Source: Psychrobacter sp. JCM 18901 (GTDB lineage Bacteria; Pseudomonadota; Gammaproteobacteria; Pseudomonadales; Moraxellaceae). Taken from it: a DNA stretch of 64,000 bases. Shown here piece after piece: positions 18,467 to 27,848 of the stretch. The position numbers and the translations under genes were made by a program. Every line of letters starts with the position of its first letter. Position 1 is the first letter of the stretch. The notes beneath the pieces were generated by a model. That model was not told the origin of the DNA, made no database searches, and saw nothing but the letters and a program-made list of their open reading frames with translations. Where the stretch lies: contig NZ_BAWH01000017.1 of NCBI RefSeq assembly GCF_000586435.1, positions 16,307 through 80,306 on the forward strand, read 5' to 3'.

Positions 18467-19120
18467 TTATTCTGGCATGTCTGCTAGTTGCTTTAAGATG
18501 TTTTTGTAGTTTTCTACACCTTGCGCGCCACTCACCAGATGCCGACCATTAAAGATAACGGATGGTACGCTTTGAACACCTTGCTGCTTTGAATGCTGTA
18601 CGGCTTCACGTATCACATTGGCAAAGCGTTGATCTGCGATAACGGCGAGTGCTTCATTACGATCTAGTCCAATATCTGCTGCGACATCTGCCAGTACGGT
18701 ACTGTCAGCCACGTTTTTATTATCAACGAAGTGTGCAACGAATAATGCTTGTTTTAGGTCGTGCATACGTCCTTGCTGATCAGCCCAATGCAGCAACTGA
18801 TGCGCATTAAAAGTATTGTAGGTACGGAAATCATCGGTAAACTGAAAATTAAATCCAGCTTCTGCACCTGCTGCTGTCATTCTAGCTCGGCTCTCTTTAA
18901 CGTCTTCAGCAGTTGTACCGTACTTCTCCATAATATGCTCACGATAGTTTCGTCCTCCGTGCGGCGTATTAGGATTTAGTTCAAATGGATGCCAATGAAT
19001 CTCGTGCGGCGTGTTGGTTTGCTTTAATGCCTTGGCCAGTTGACTATAGCCGATAGCGCACCAAGGGCATACAACGTCTGACACGATGTCTATTCGTAAG
19101 GGTTTTTTTGCCTGTTCCAT
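18467..19120 (-). CDS. DsbA-family oxidoreductase, FrnE-like
   Basis: This intact 217-residue thioredoxin-fold protein with a DsbA-type helical insertion has the redox motif DVVCPWCAIG (Cys18-x-x-Cys21). With the chosen start it has no signal peptide, which fits the cytoplasmic FrnE group, linked in other bacteria to oxidative stress. The C-terminal cis-proline region reads GVQSVPSVIFNGRHLVSGAQ. ATG 19120 is preferred over upstream starts because GAGAG lies seven bases before it. A seven-A run at 19103-19109 is in frame here. Second gene of the AhpD-like/FrnE/YghU operon. Confidence 0.85.
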   Translation of the reverse strand: MEQAKKPLRIDIVSDVVCPWCAIGYSQLAKALKQTNTPHEIHWHPFELNPNTPHGGRNYREHIMEKYGTTAEDVKESRARMTAAGAEAGFNFQFTDDFRTYNTFNAHQLLHWADQQGRMHDLKQALFVAHFVDNKNVADSTVLADVAADIGLDRNEALAVIADQRFANVIREAVQHSKQQGVQSVPSVIFNGRHLVSGAQGVENYKNILKQLADMPE

Positions 19121-19230
19121 AGGATCTCTCATTAGCGATAAATTAAAATGAAAAACTGCTGCCCGAAGATGTTTCGAACAACAGTATGAAAACATCAAAT
19201 GGACTGTGTCAGCGTTAGCCGAAAAACGTA

Positions 19231-19785
19231 TTAGTCAGCTTTGTGCCATTCAAATTTCTGGAATGGTTTGTCGACTGGTGTGTTAGCTAGGTGATTCGTG
19301 TAGTTGCTCATGACTTTTTGAGCAGCACCAAGAATAACTTCAAGAATCTGACGCTTAGTGTAACCAGCATCTAAAAACGCTTGAACCGCGCTGTCATCAA
19401 CGTTACCACGACCACGTACTACAGAAAGTGTGAAGTCACGTAGCACTTCCAATTTTTCAGTTGGTAGTGGCGTTTCGTCACGTAATGCATCAGTGATAGC
19501 GTCATCTACTTTCATGCTCTTAGCAATACCAGTATGCGCAGGCACACAGTAATGGCAAGCATGTTCAACGTTGATAGTCTGCCATACCACAGTGGTTTCT
19601 TCATCATCAAAGCTGCTGTCTAAAAACAGTTGATGTAGCTTTTGATAGCCCTCTAGCAAGCCAGGCGCTTCAGCCATCACAGCATGTAGGTTAGGTACCA
19701 TACCAAATGCTTTGATAGAAGAATCAAGTAAGTCTTTGCTTTCTGCTGGGGCTGTGTCTTTATCGTGTAGAGTAAATTCGGTCAT
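19231..19785 (-). CDS. Carboxymuconolactone decarboxylase-family (AhpD-like) protein
   Basis: This intact 184-residue protein of the AhpD/CMD fold has the proton-relay and redox motif EHACHYCVPAHTG (Glu74, Cys77, Cys80, His84), the ExxxCxxCxxxH signature of thiol peroxidases of this family. It probably reduces peroxides or other electrophiles using the CxxC pair rather than acting in protocatechuate breakdown. It heads the operon with the FrnE-like and YghU genes. Its upstream region carries three TTGA-N8-TCAA palindromes shared with a divergent GST gene. Start ATG at 19785. Confidence 0.85.
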   Translation of the reverse strand: MTEFTLHDKDTAPAESKDLLDSSIKAFGMVPNLHAVMAEAPGLLEGYQKLHQLFLDSSFDDEETTVVWQTINVEHACHYCVPAHTGIAKSMKVDDAITDALRDETPLPTEKLEVLRDFTLSVVRGRGNVDDSAVQAFLDAGYTKRQILEVILGAAQKVMSNYTNHLANTPVDKPFQKFEWHKAD

Positions 19786-19879
19786 AATATAATTCCTGAT
19801 AATAGGTTTAAGATTTAGTGTGTTTTAGAGTTTTCATGCCCGCTTCAAAGCAGTCGCTGATTTACATTTAATTATTGGC

Positions 19880-19895
19880 TTGAGTAATTACTCAA
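19880..19895. promoter_or_regulatory. Perfect palindromic operator TTGAGTAATTACTCAA
   Basis: This is the most symmetric member of the TTGA-N8-TCAA family, 95 bases upstream of the AhpD-like gene in the divergent region. The stretch 19786-20380 contains no gene. Confidence 0.65.
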
Positions 19896-19947
19896 AATTA
19901 GCAACTTTGCTTAGCAAGCGAGTCAATAGAGACTACTATAAATGATA

Positions 19948-19963
19948 TTGAGCAGTCGCTCAA
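19948..19963. promoter_or_regulatory. TTGA-N8-TCAA operator, second in the divergent region
   Basis: ttgagcagtcgctcaa, 53 bases from the copy at 19880 and eight bases before the next copy. Confidence 0.6.
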
Positions 19964-19970
19964 TAATTAT

Positions 19971-19986
19971 TTGAGTAATCGTTCAA
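19971..19986. promoter_or_regulatory. TTGA-N8-TCAA operator, third in the divergent region
   Basis: ttgagtaatcgttcaa lies 23 bases (centre to centre) from the copy at 19948, close to two helical turns, which could allow cooperative binding. Confidence 0.6.
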
Positions 19987-20228
19987 GTAAATTGTAATGG
20001 CTAAATTACATTACTCTGCTTAATTCATACTACTCTATTAATATCAATATCTTAAGAAGGTAACACTGTGTAAGTAGTAAGAAAAAAACAACGATAAAAA
20101 TATTTTTTAACTTTAGTGGCTCTGTAGTACGAACAAGACTTATCGAAATGGAGCTGATCGACTTCATCCATTGCATTTAGAGAAAATAGTATTGATATGA
20201 TGCTTATTATATCAATATATAACATTAC

Positions 20229-20244
20229 TTGAACGACCGTTCAT
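20229..20244. promoter_or_regulatory. TTGA-N8-TCAt operator-like palindrome near the GST promoter
   Basis: ttgaacgaccgttcat matches 15 of 16 consensus arm and spacing positions and lies 137 bases before the GST start. Confidence 0.5.
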
Positions 20245-20380
20245 TTGCGTTTATAGTGTATGTCAGACAATAAAAATGTGCTTCAAATCAGATGCTTGTT
20301 TTTGCTATCTCATTACAATTTTTATAGTTGTCAGCTTTTGTAGTCATTAGACGACTGTCTTCATATAATAGGATAAAGTT

Positions 20381-21059
20381 ATGCTTAAATTTTATTTCCA
20401 TCAAACGCCAAACCCAAGAAAGTAGCATTGTTTCTTGAAGAAACTGGTCTGCCTTATGAGCTTGTGGCAGTAGATACGCTAAAAGGTGAGCAGCATACAC
20501 CTGAGTACCGTGCTATCAACCCAAACGGCAAAACACCTGCTCTAGAAGATGATGGTAAACGCGTGTTTGATTCTACGGCAATCTTGATGTATCTTTCTGA
20601 AAAAACAGGCAAGCTGGCAGGACAGCCAGAAGATCGTAGCGAGATGCTGTCATGGCTAATGTTTGTAGCATCTGGACTAGGCCCTTTTTCTGGTCAGTCT
20701 GTTCACTTTAGACATAAAGCACCAGAAAAATCCCATATGCAATTAATCGCTACCTTCGTGAGGCCGAGCGTCATTATGAAGTGCTAGATACACATCTAGA
20801 AGGCCGTGAATATATGGTTGGTGATAGCTACTCAATCGCTGATATTTCTACTTGGGGCTGGATTGATAAGGCGACAGTTGTACTAAGCGAAGGCGGCTTG
20901 GATAATTATCCGAATCTAAAGCGCTGGTTTGATAGCATTAATGCCCGCCCAGCGGTACAAAAAGCTCGTGACATTCCTAAAGGTATTGATTTCAAAACTG
21001 AGTTTGATGACGTTGCTGCACGCGCGCTTTATCCGCAAAACTTTGATAAAAACAGTTAA
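20381..21059 (+). CDS. Glutathione S-transferase, frameshifted twice
   Basis: This cytosolic GST of about 227 residues has an N-terminal thioredoxin fold: MLKFYFHQTPNPKKVALFLE after restoring one A at 20416-20417, then EYRAINPNGKTPALEDDG and DSTAILMYLSEKTGKL. The all-helical C-terminal domain includes YMVGDSYSIADISTWGWID. A second lesion is the five-A run at 20726-20730, where six restore APEKIPYAINRYLREAERHY. The gene is divergent from the AhpD-like operon and shares its palindromic operators, suggesting joint control in electrophile or dehalogenation-type detoxification. Confidence 0.8.
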
Positions 21060-21174
21060 TCGAAGCAAAGAGACTTAATAAGTTTTATAATATAAAAAGT
21101 GATTAAAACCAGTAACTAAGGTTGATTCTACAAACTTTGCCTTAAAATAGATTTTAATGACTATGTGCAGAATT

Positions 21175-21195
21175 CCTCTACCTTTAAAGTAGAGG
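21175..21195 (+). repeat. Left-end hairpin of the IS605/IS1341-type element
   Basis: cctctac (21175-21181) pairs with gtagagg (21189-21195) 52 bases before the tnpB start. The arm sequence CCTCTACC recurs in the right-end hairpin at 22465, as expected for subterminal hairpins of IS200/IS605-type elements. Confidence 0.6.
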
Positions 21196-21246
21196 GATGA
21201 GTATATCATTATTTTTTTAGTATAGCTTAGGATGTTATCATACCTT

Positions 21247-22405
21247 ATGCCCAAACAAATCTTAAAAGCTTATAAAGTGAGATTATATCCAAATGACGAA
21301 CAGCAAGTATTCTTTGCTAAATCATTTGGATGTACCCGCTTTATTTGGAATAAGATGTTAGCTGATAAGGTTAATCATTATAAAGCAAATAAAACGATTC
21401 TAAACAACACCCCTGCTCAGTATAAAAAAAAGAGTTTGAATGGCTCAAAGAAGTAGATAGCTTAGCGTTAGCTAACGTGCAGCAGAACCTTCGCAGCGCC
21501 TATAAAAAGTTTTTCGAACAAGGCACAGGCTTCCCTAAATTCAAGAAAAAAAGGTATCAAAGACAGCTACACCACTAATAGTCAAAAAGGGACGGTTGCA
21601 CTCACATATAACAGTGTCAAACTCCCCAAAATTGGTCATATCAAAGCAAAAATACATCGCCGCATTAATGGGCTTATTAAAAGTGCCACTATCAGCGCAA
21701 CCCCATCTGGTAAGTACTTTGTCAGCCTATTGGTTGAAACAGTAGTGGAGCCGCTACCAAAGACTTATTCTAATATAGGCATTGATTTAGGATTGACCAA
21801 CTTTATTGTCTTATCAGACAGTACTAAAGTTGCTAATCCTAGGTTTCTATCGAAGCTGAAAGACAAGCTTGCGCGTGAGCAAAAGATTTTAGCCAAACGT
21901 AGAGAGGTTGCTAAAGCTCAGCAGCGTAAGCTGTCAGACAGTCGTAATTATCAAAAGCAAAAAGCTAAAGTCGCGAAGATTTACGAAAAAAATAACCAAC
22001 CAGCGTCTTGATTTTCTACATAAACTCTCATTCAATATCATCAAAAACCACGATGTCATTGCTATAGAGGACTTGAACATTAAAGGGATGGTTAAAAACA
22101 GAAAGCTTGCCAAAGCTATTAACGATAGTTCATGGTCAGTCTTTACAATTATGCTTGCTTATAAAGCAGAATGGTATGACAAAGCGCTTGTGAGAATAGA
22201 CCAATGGTACCCGTCATCTAAAACATGCTCAGGCTGTGATTATGTCCTTGGCAAAGATGACCTTAAACTCAGCGATAGATTATGGGACTGCCCAAGGTGT
22301 CTGCAGACCCATGATCGAGACATCAATGCCAGCATCAATATCTTAAATCAAGGATTGATATTGGTTAAACAATCAAAAACTGTCGGTGCGATAGGGTTAG
22401 CTTAG
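21247..22405 (+). CDS. tnpB: TnpB (OrfB) of an IS200/IS605-type element, frameshifted three times
   Basis: This is a TnpB-family RNA-guided nuclease of about 385 residues. The N-terminus is KAYKVRLYPNDEQQVFF. The RuvC-like catalytic residues are visible in IGIDLGL (Asp), VIAIEDLNIKG (Glu) and HDRDINASINI (Asp), with a zinc ribbon CSGCDYVLG…CPRC between the last two. Lesions are an A run of eight at 21424-21431 (six or nine fit) and A runs of seven at 21546-21552 and 21986-21992 (six fit). No tnpA transposase is present, so this is a solo IS1341-type element, mobile only with help. It separates the GST gene from its neighbouring TetR gene. ATG at 21232 is an alternative start. Confidence 0.85.
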
Positions 22406-22464
22406 TAAATTCGCTTAACCGCTGATACAGAATAGTGTATTAAGTAAGAGCGTTACCTAAGAAA

Positions 22465-22489
22465 CCTCTACCTATAAGTAAGGTAGTGG
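22465..22489 (+). repeat. Right-end hairpin of the TnpB element (candidate reRNA/omega-RNA 3' end)
   Basis: cctctacc (22465-22472) pairs with ggtagtgg (22482-22489) with one mismatch, 60 bases after the tnpB stop. In IS605-type elements the guide RNA overlaps the tnpB 3' end and this hairpin, and the guide is the DNA just beyond the element edge, here near 22498. Confidence 0.5.
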
Positions 22490-22522
22490 ATAGTTCATGG
22501 CAAAGATATTAAGGTGAAAATT

Positions 22523-23107
22523 ATGAGTGCTCCGATAAAGTTCAATCGTGAGGATGTGATCGAAAAAGCAAAAAATCTCTATTGGGAAAAAGGCTATCAC
22601 GCGACATCAATGCGCAATTTGCAAGATGTGGTGAATATGCATCCAGGTAGTATTTATGCAGCTTTTGGTAGTAAAGATAAACTATTTACAGAGTCACTGA
22701 ATCGCTATGCCGCAGATGGTGCCAAGAGATTGGCCGACTGTATTGAGCAAAAAGACACAGTGTTAGATGGCTTAAAACATTTTATCCATACAGTGATTGT
22801 TTGTAATAGCGCTACTGCCCCTAGTGGTATGTGCATGATCGTCAAGACAGTCGCTGAGCTTACTCAAAATGATAGTCCAGATTTGCTCGCACATGCAACG
22901 AATATATTGGAAGGTATAGAGGCGTCGTTTGCCGTGCTCTTTGGACAAGCCATTGATAGCGGTGAGATTAGCGCAGAAAAAGACCCAGTTGAGCTGGCGC
23001 GTTATTTCCAAATTCAAATTATAGGTCTCAGGACGTATGCGCAAGTCACTAACGACAATGATGCAGTAGAAAAATATATCGATGATATTTTTAAAAATAT
23101 CGTATAG
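22523..23107 (+). CDS. TetR/AcrR-family transcriptional regulator
   Basis: This intact 194-residue repressor has the helix-turn-helix KNLYWEKGYHATSMRNLQDV and GSIYAAFGSKDKLFTESL, closely similar to the TetR at 3650. The C-terminal ligand domain has no recognisable effector signature. ATG 22523 is chosen because AAGGTG at 22511-22516 is an ideal ribosome binding site; a GTG at 22514 overlaps that site. It lies between the GST/AhpD-like genes and the dehalogenase, all associated with TTGA-N8-TCAA palindromes, so it is the prime candidate to bind them. The TnpB element may have displaced its original promoter. Confidence 0.85.
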   Translation: MSAPIKFNREDVIEKAKNLYWEKGYHATSMRNLQDVVNMHPGSIYAAFGSKDKLFTESLNRYAADGAKRLADCIEQKDTVLDGLKHFIHTVIVCNSATAPSGMCMIVKTVAELTQNDSPDLLAHATNILEGIEASFAVLFGQAIDSGEISAEKDPVELARYFQIQIIGLRTYAQVTNDNDAVEKYIDDIFKNIV

Positions 23108-23175
23108 CAAGGTTGTATAAAAAGCAGATTTTTTAGCATGTGATCATGTCGTTGACCAATTATCACGGCATTACT

Positions 23176-23215
23176 AAAAACCCTGATTGCTAGTACATTA
23201 GCAGTCAGGGTTTTT
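23176..23215. terminator. Bidirectional terminator between tetR and dhmA
   Basis: aaaaaccctgattgcta pairs with tagcagtcagggttttt with one mismatch and a short loop. T runs on both strands suit two convergent genes. Confidence 0.8.
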
Positions 23216-23223
23216 GTTATCTA

Positions 23224-24221
<998 letters not shown>

Positions 24222-24353
24222 TCATCCTTGGGTTAGAAAAATAACAGTGCATTCTGGCACAGGTGTTAGACAGTCTATTAAAAATGAGTCTCTAAGTGCT
24301 ACTCGACTATCACTGGTAATCCTAGCGATAAAACTATCTGCCGATATACTATG

Positions 24354-24369
24354 TTGATTAAACGTTCAA
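24354..24369. promoter_or_regulatory. TTGA-N8-TCAA palindrome upstream of dhmA
   Basis: ttgattaaacgttcaa has the family's arms and spacing and lies 136 bases before the dhmA start. Confidence 0.5.
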
Positions 24370-24413
24370 AATGAAAACTATACCCTACATGCATTCGTTG
24401 CTGCAAACATTAA

Positions 24414-24440
24414 TAGTGGATGCGTCAGTAGCATCCACTA
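24414..24440. terminator. Perfect 10-bp hairpin after the siderophore-interacting gene
   Basis: tagtggatgc (24414-24423) pairs with gcatccacta (24431-24440) around a seven-base loop, about 57 bases past the stop at 24497. No T tract is present. Confidence 0.5.
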
Positions 24441-24496
24441 TATATAGGATAAGTTTTGATAAGGGTAGGTTTTGAGTTTCATTTTATAAGGCTAAT

Positions 24497-25792
24497 CTAA
24501 TCGTGACGCCAGTAGACCTTTACCACGACATCGGTACGACTTAGCTCAAGTCGGTCTTTAAGCAACGGGCGCAATGCTTTGGCAGTATTCGCTTCTAGTG
24601 CTCCCCAGACTTTATCAATCTTTAGAGGGTTGTCAGTCAAATAATTACCCAATTTACTGTCGATTAGCGTGGCTAACTCTGCTCCTGAGTTTGATTGATT
24701 GGTTACTATAGGCAATACGGTAAAGTAGTTATTACTACTGTTTTCAGTATCGCAATTGAGGCCACTGCGCATTTTTACCGTATCAAAATAGCTTTGATCG
24801 CCTGCATCTTGCGTCACACAAATGACTAATGGTGGCGTAGGGTTGTTCCATAGCTCTAGCAGTCGTGCTGCCGTTGGTATCGAGGTCTCATCGACAATCA
24901 GTACCGCTTGACCGTCTCGTAAGTGCTCTACCTTTTCTGGAAACTCTCGTTTTGTGACGACGGTCTCGCCTGCTTGGAGTGCTGCTGCCCAGTTGCCGCC
25001 TGGCGTATCCCCATGTAAAAAAACATCGACCCAAGCTCGTATTCCATCATCAGCTTGCCATGCTTTTCTTAAAGTGTAATAGCAGTGAGGACGAGCAGGG
25101 CGTATGTTCTCCTTATCGCTACCATTAGTTTTATAGTCACCAGCTTTATTGCCATCAGTGCTGTCAGTCATCAATGCGTCGGTCATTGCATTGTGCTCTA
25201 AATCAAACAAGTAAGCGTAACCCGCTTCGTTGGTAGGTACTGACGTCGAGTTTGTTGCGCCCTTGGCATCACTTAACTGAGCGGTATTATTTAATGGCGT
25301 ATCATTACTTAATGACGGCATGCTCAATTCAAGGCGCAGCATGTTTTTGCTAACTCTATAACTGTCTTGCACCTCAAACACTTGCTTGGTCAGTTTGATT
25401 GTTTTTTTGCCTAGCTTTTTATCTGCTCTTTGTTTTAGCAAGATATATTGGGCTTGCAAGTCATCAAGCTGGGAGATAGGTGCGGCAAAAGCGATAAAGA
25501 AAGTCTGGTCATCAAGCGAGGTGTTGTGAGCGCCAGCTGGTTGAATCTCTGAGCTTTTTAGAAAAGTCTGTATAGCAATACCTTCAGCATAAATATCAGT
25601 TATCTGCGCATCGACCAGATCTAATTCGGTGGTAGATAATGAGGTAAATGCACTCAAGAATCCAAGCAGTTCATCGAGGTGCTCTTCATTAATATGAGCG
25701 ACCACACTTGCTATTTCAGGGTCGTTTAGGGAAGTGTATTGGCTGTTTTGGTTATCGATGTTTTCTGTAGAAGCTAAAAGAAGGTTGGTCAT
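24497..25792 (-). CDS. Siderophore-interacting protein (FAD-type ferric-siderophore reductase)
   Basis: This intact protein of about 431 residues belongs to the SIP/ViuB family, which releases iron from ferric siderophores in the cytoplasm by reduction. The family core is CYYTLRKAW, VDVFLHGDTPGGNWAAALQAG and VWGALEANTAKALRPLL near the end, finishing KVYWRHD. An extra N-terminal domain (IASVVAHINEEHLDELLGFL) resembles DUF2470-type haem-related domains. Roughly 60 low-complexity residues (GATNSTSVP to DKENIRPARP) are inserted in the FAD domain. ATG 25792 is preferred because the longer open frame (to 25870) runs into the Fur-like box at 25847-25871. Divergent from fhuC. Confidence 0.8.
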   Translation of the reverse strand: MTNLLLASTENIDNQNSQYTSLNDPEIASVVAHINEEHLDELLGFLSAFTSLSTTELDLVDAQITDIYAEGIAIQTFLKSSEIQPAGAHNTSLDDQTFFIAFAAPISQLDDLQAQYILLKQRADKKLGKKTIKLTKQVFEVQDSYRVSKNMLRLELSMPSLSNDTPLNNTAQLSDAKGATNSTSVPTNEAGYAYLFDLEHNAMTDALMTDSTDGNKAGDYKTNGSDKENIRPARPHCYYTLRKAWQADDGIRAWVDVFLHGDTPGGNWAAALQAGETVVTKREFPEKVEHLRDGQAVLIVDETSIPTAARLLELWNNPTPPLVICVTQDAGDQSYFDTVKMRSGLNCDTENSSNNYFTVLPIVTNQSNSGAELATLIDSKLGNYLTDNPLKIDKVWGALEANTAKALRPLLKDRLELSRTDVVVKVYWRHD

Positions 25793-25846
25793 ATAAATAC
25801 TCGCAATCAACAGAGCGTTGAAATTAAAGTGAATGAGTTTATAGTT

Positions 25847-25871
25847 AATGATAATTGTTTTTGTTATCATT
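25847..25871. promoter_or_regulatory. Fur-box-like palindrome between SIP and fhuC
   Basis: aatgataa and ttatcatt flank nine bases; the central 19 bases gataattgtttttgttatc match the Fur consensus at most positions. It can control both divergent iron-uptake transcripts. Confidence 0.65.
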
Positions 25872-25973
25872 TACGAGTAAAATCAATTTTTATTGTGGTT
25901 TGATCATCAAAAATCGGTCTATAACCGATGGCCGATAAACCATCATTTTTATGACATATTATTTTTATCAACA

Positions 25974-26750
25974 ATGAGTGCTTATATGCTACGTGCAAAC
26001 CAGCTGACTATCAGCCGTCAAGGAAATACTCTATTAGACAACGTGACTTGTGAGATTGATACCAATCAACTGGTGGCTTTGGTTGGGCATAACGGGTCTG
26101 GCAAGTCGACCTTGATCAAAGCGCTAGCAGGTGAGATGGCAAGTAGTAGCGGCAATGTCACATTAGATGAGCACAGTATCAATGACTACGGCAGTAAGGA
26201 ATTAGCGCGGCAAATGGCATATCTGCCGCAGCAATTGCCAGAAGCTGCTGGATTCACGGTGCGTGAGCTGGTCATGTTAGGGCGCTATCCCCATCAAAAA
26301 TGGCTGCAAAAGCCAACTCAAATAGATAAAGACAAAGTCGCGCAAGCATTAAAAGTGACTCAAACCGAAGCCTTCGCTGATCGAATCACGGCCACGCTGT
26401 CAGGTGGTGAGCGCGCTCGTGCGTGGCTTGCGATGTGTCTGGCACAGGATACCCGTTACCTGTTGCTCGATGAGCCACTTGCTGCCCTCGATATGCATTA
26501 TCAAATCGAGGTCATTCAGCTCATTCGTCGTTTGGTGGACGAGCAAGGCTTGAGCGTGGTAATTATTATTCATGATATTAACTTGGCAGCGCAATATGCC
26601 GATCGAGTCATCGCGCTGAAAAATGGCCAAATATGTCACAACGGCGATATCGCCAGTACCATGCAACCTACCGTGCTACACGATATCTTTAATGTCGATA
26701 TGCAGTTGCTCAGTCATCCTATTACTGGACAGCCTGTCGCAGTCGCTTAA
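25974..26750 (+). CDS. fhuC: Iron(III)-siderophore ABC transporter ATP-binding protein, FhuC-like
   Basis: This intact 258-residue ATPase of the FecCD/Fhu-type importer has Walker A GHNGSGKST, the family block FTVRELVMLGRYPH, signature LSGGERARAWLAMCLAQD and Walker B YLLLDEPLAALD followed by the switch histidine in VIIIHDINLA. It pairs with the FhuD- and FhuB-like genes downstream to import ferric hydroxamate-type siderophores. The start is at ATG 25974 (MSAYMLRANQL) or ATG 25986; the longer upstream reading to 25893 lies in the promoter region. Confidence 0.88.
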   Translation: MSAYMLRANQLTISRQGNTLLDNVTCEIDTNQLVALVGHNGSGKSTLIKALAGEMASSSGNVTLDEHSINDYGSKELARQMAYLPQQLPEAAGFTVRELVMLGRYPHQKWLQKPTQIDKDKVAQALKVTQTEAFADRITATLSGGERARAWLAMCLAQDTRYLLLDEPLAALDMHYQIEVIQLIRRLVDEQGLSVVIIIHDINLAAQYADRVIALKNGQICHNGDIASTMQPTVLHDIFNVDMQLLSHPITGQPVAVA

Positions 26751-26864
26751 CGTCTAGTTTCTGCTCCTTCTTTTTAATTCGCCTACAAAGATACGCTTCT
26801 ATGCCTCCCGTTTTTTTATACAGATAAATTATCAAAACATCCAATAGTTACGTCAGTATCAGTA

Positions 26865-27775
26865 ATGACATCACTGAAATGGTTCGCCCTCGCATTGTGC
26901 TTGGTATTGACCGCCTGTAATAGTCAGACACCCACTACCTCAGAAGCAGAAGAAAGTGATAGCGATAGGATGAATATCGTGTCTCCCGACTGGGGTAATG
27001 CAGCGACTTTGACGGCGATGGGGCATGCACCAATTGCAACAGGTGATGTCAGGGTTTGGGACAGATGGGTGGGTAGCCCCAAACTGCCAGCGTCGATAAC
27101 AGACTTAGGCATACGCTATCAGCCAACGCTGAGCTAATCGCTCAACTGCCTGTCGATATGGTCATAGATAATTATTTTTATGAGCATGCACGCAACTTAT
27201 ACGGCGATGTGCCTGCAGAATCTGTAATGTCTGCGGCAAAAGGAGAGACAGCAACGTGGGCTGACTATACCGAACCGACGCGGGAGCTTGGCGTTCTGAT
27301 CGATAACCCGAAGATGGCTGAAGACTATATTGTACAAAGTCAAAAAGCCATACAGCTGGCCAGTCAGCAATTCCAGCAGCGTTATCCAAAAGCCAAAAAA
27401 TTCGCAGTGGTACAGTTTGCGGATGCTAATAACATGCGTATGTATGTGGCAAACAGCTTATTTCAGCCTGCGTTAGAGCAGATGGGTAGAGAGCTTGTGG
27501 TATTGGGCAAGGGCAATCAGTGGGGGTTTGTGCCAATACGAATGGGAGATTTGGCGCAATTAGATGATGAGACTTGTCTATTAATTATCGATCCACTAAG
27601 CCCAATTACTAGAGCTGAAATTGATGACAGCTTGATTTGGCAGCGTCTAGGTTATGGCAATACCCGCTGTGTGGGCGAGCTACCACCAGTATGGATTTAT
27701 GGTGGGATGTCATCATTGGTCAGCTTAGCAAATAACTTGTCAGAAGTTTCATTAAAAGGCGGGGAAGTACTATGA
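26865..27775 (+). CDS. fhuD: Iron-siderophore binding lipoprotein, FhuD-like, frameshifted
   Basis: This periplasmic binding protein of about 304 residues has a lipoprotein signal: WFALALCLVLTACNSQ with the acylated Cys in LTAC. The mature part has the FhuD-like blocks GDVRVWDRWVGSPKLPASI and PVDMVIDNYFYEHARNLYGD. The frame breaks at 27131, where one G is missing (CTG GAG CTA expected, giving PTLELIAQLPVDM). Membrane anchoring replaces the free periplasmic form of E. coli FhuD. It overlaps or abuts fhuB. Ligand specificity (hydroxamate) is inferred from family only. Confidence 0.78.
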
Positions 27776-27848
27776 GCGCCAATGCAGATACTAACAACAA
27801 CCTTATCAATAACCACACCGACAGTTCTCATAACGACAGTCTCATACG

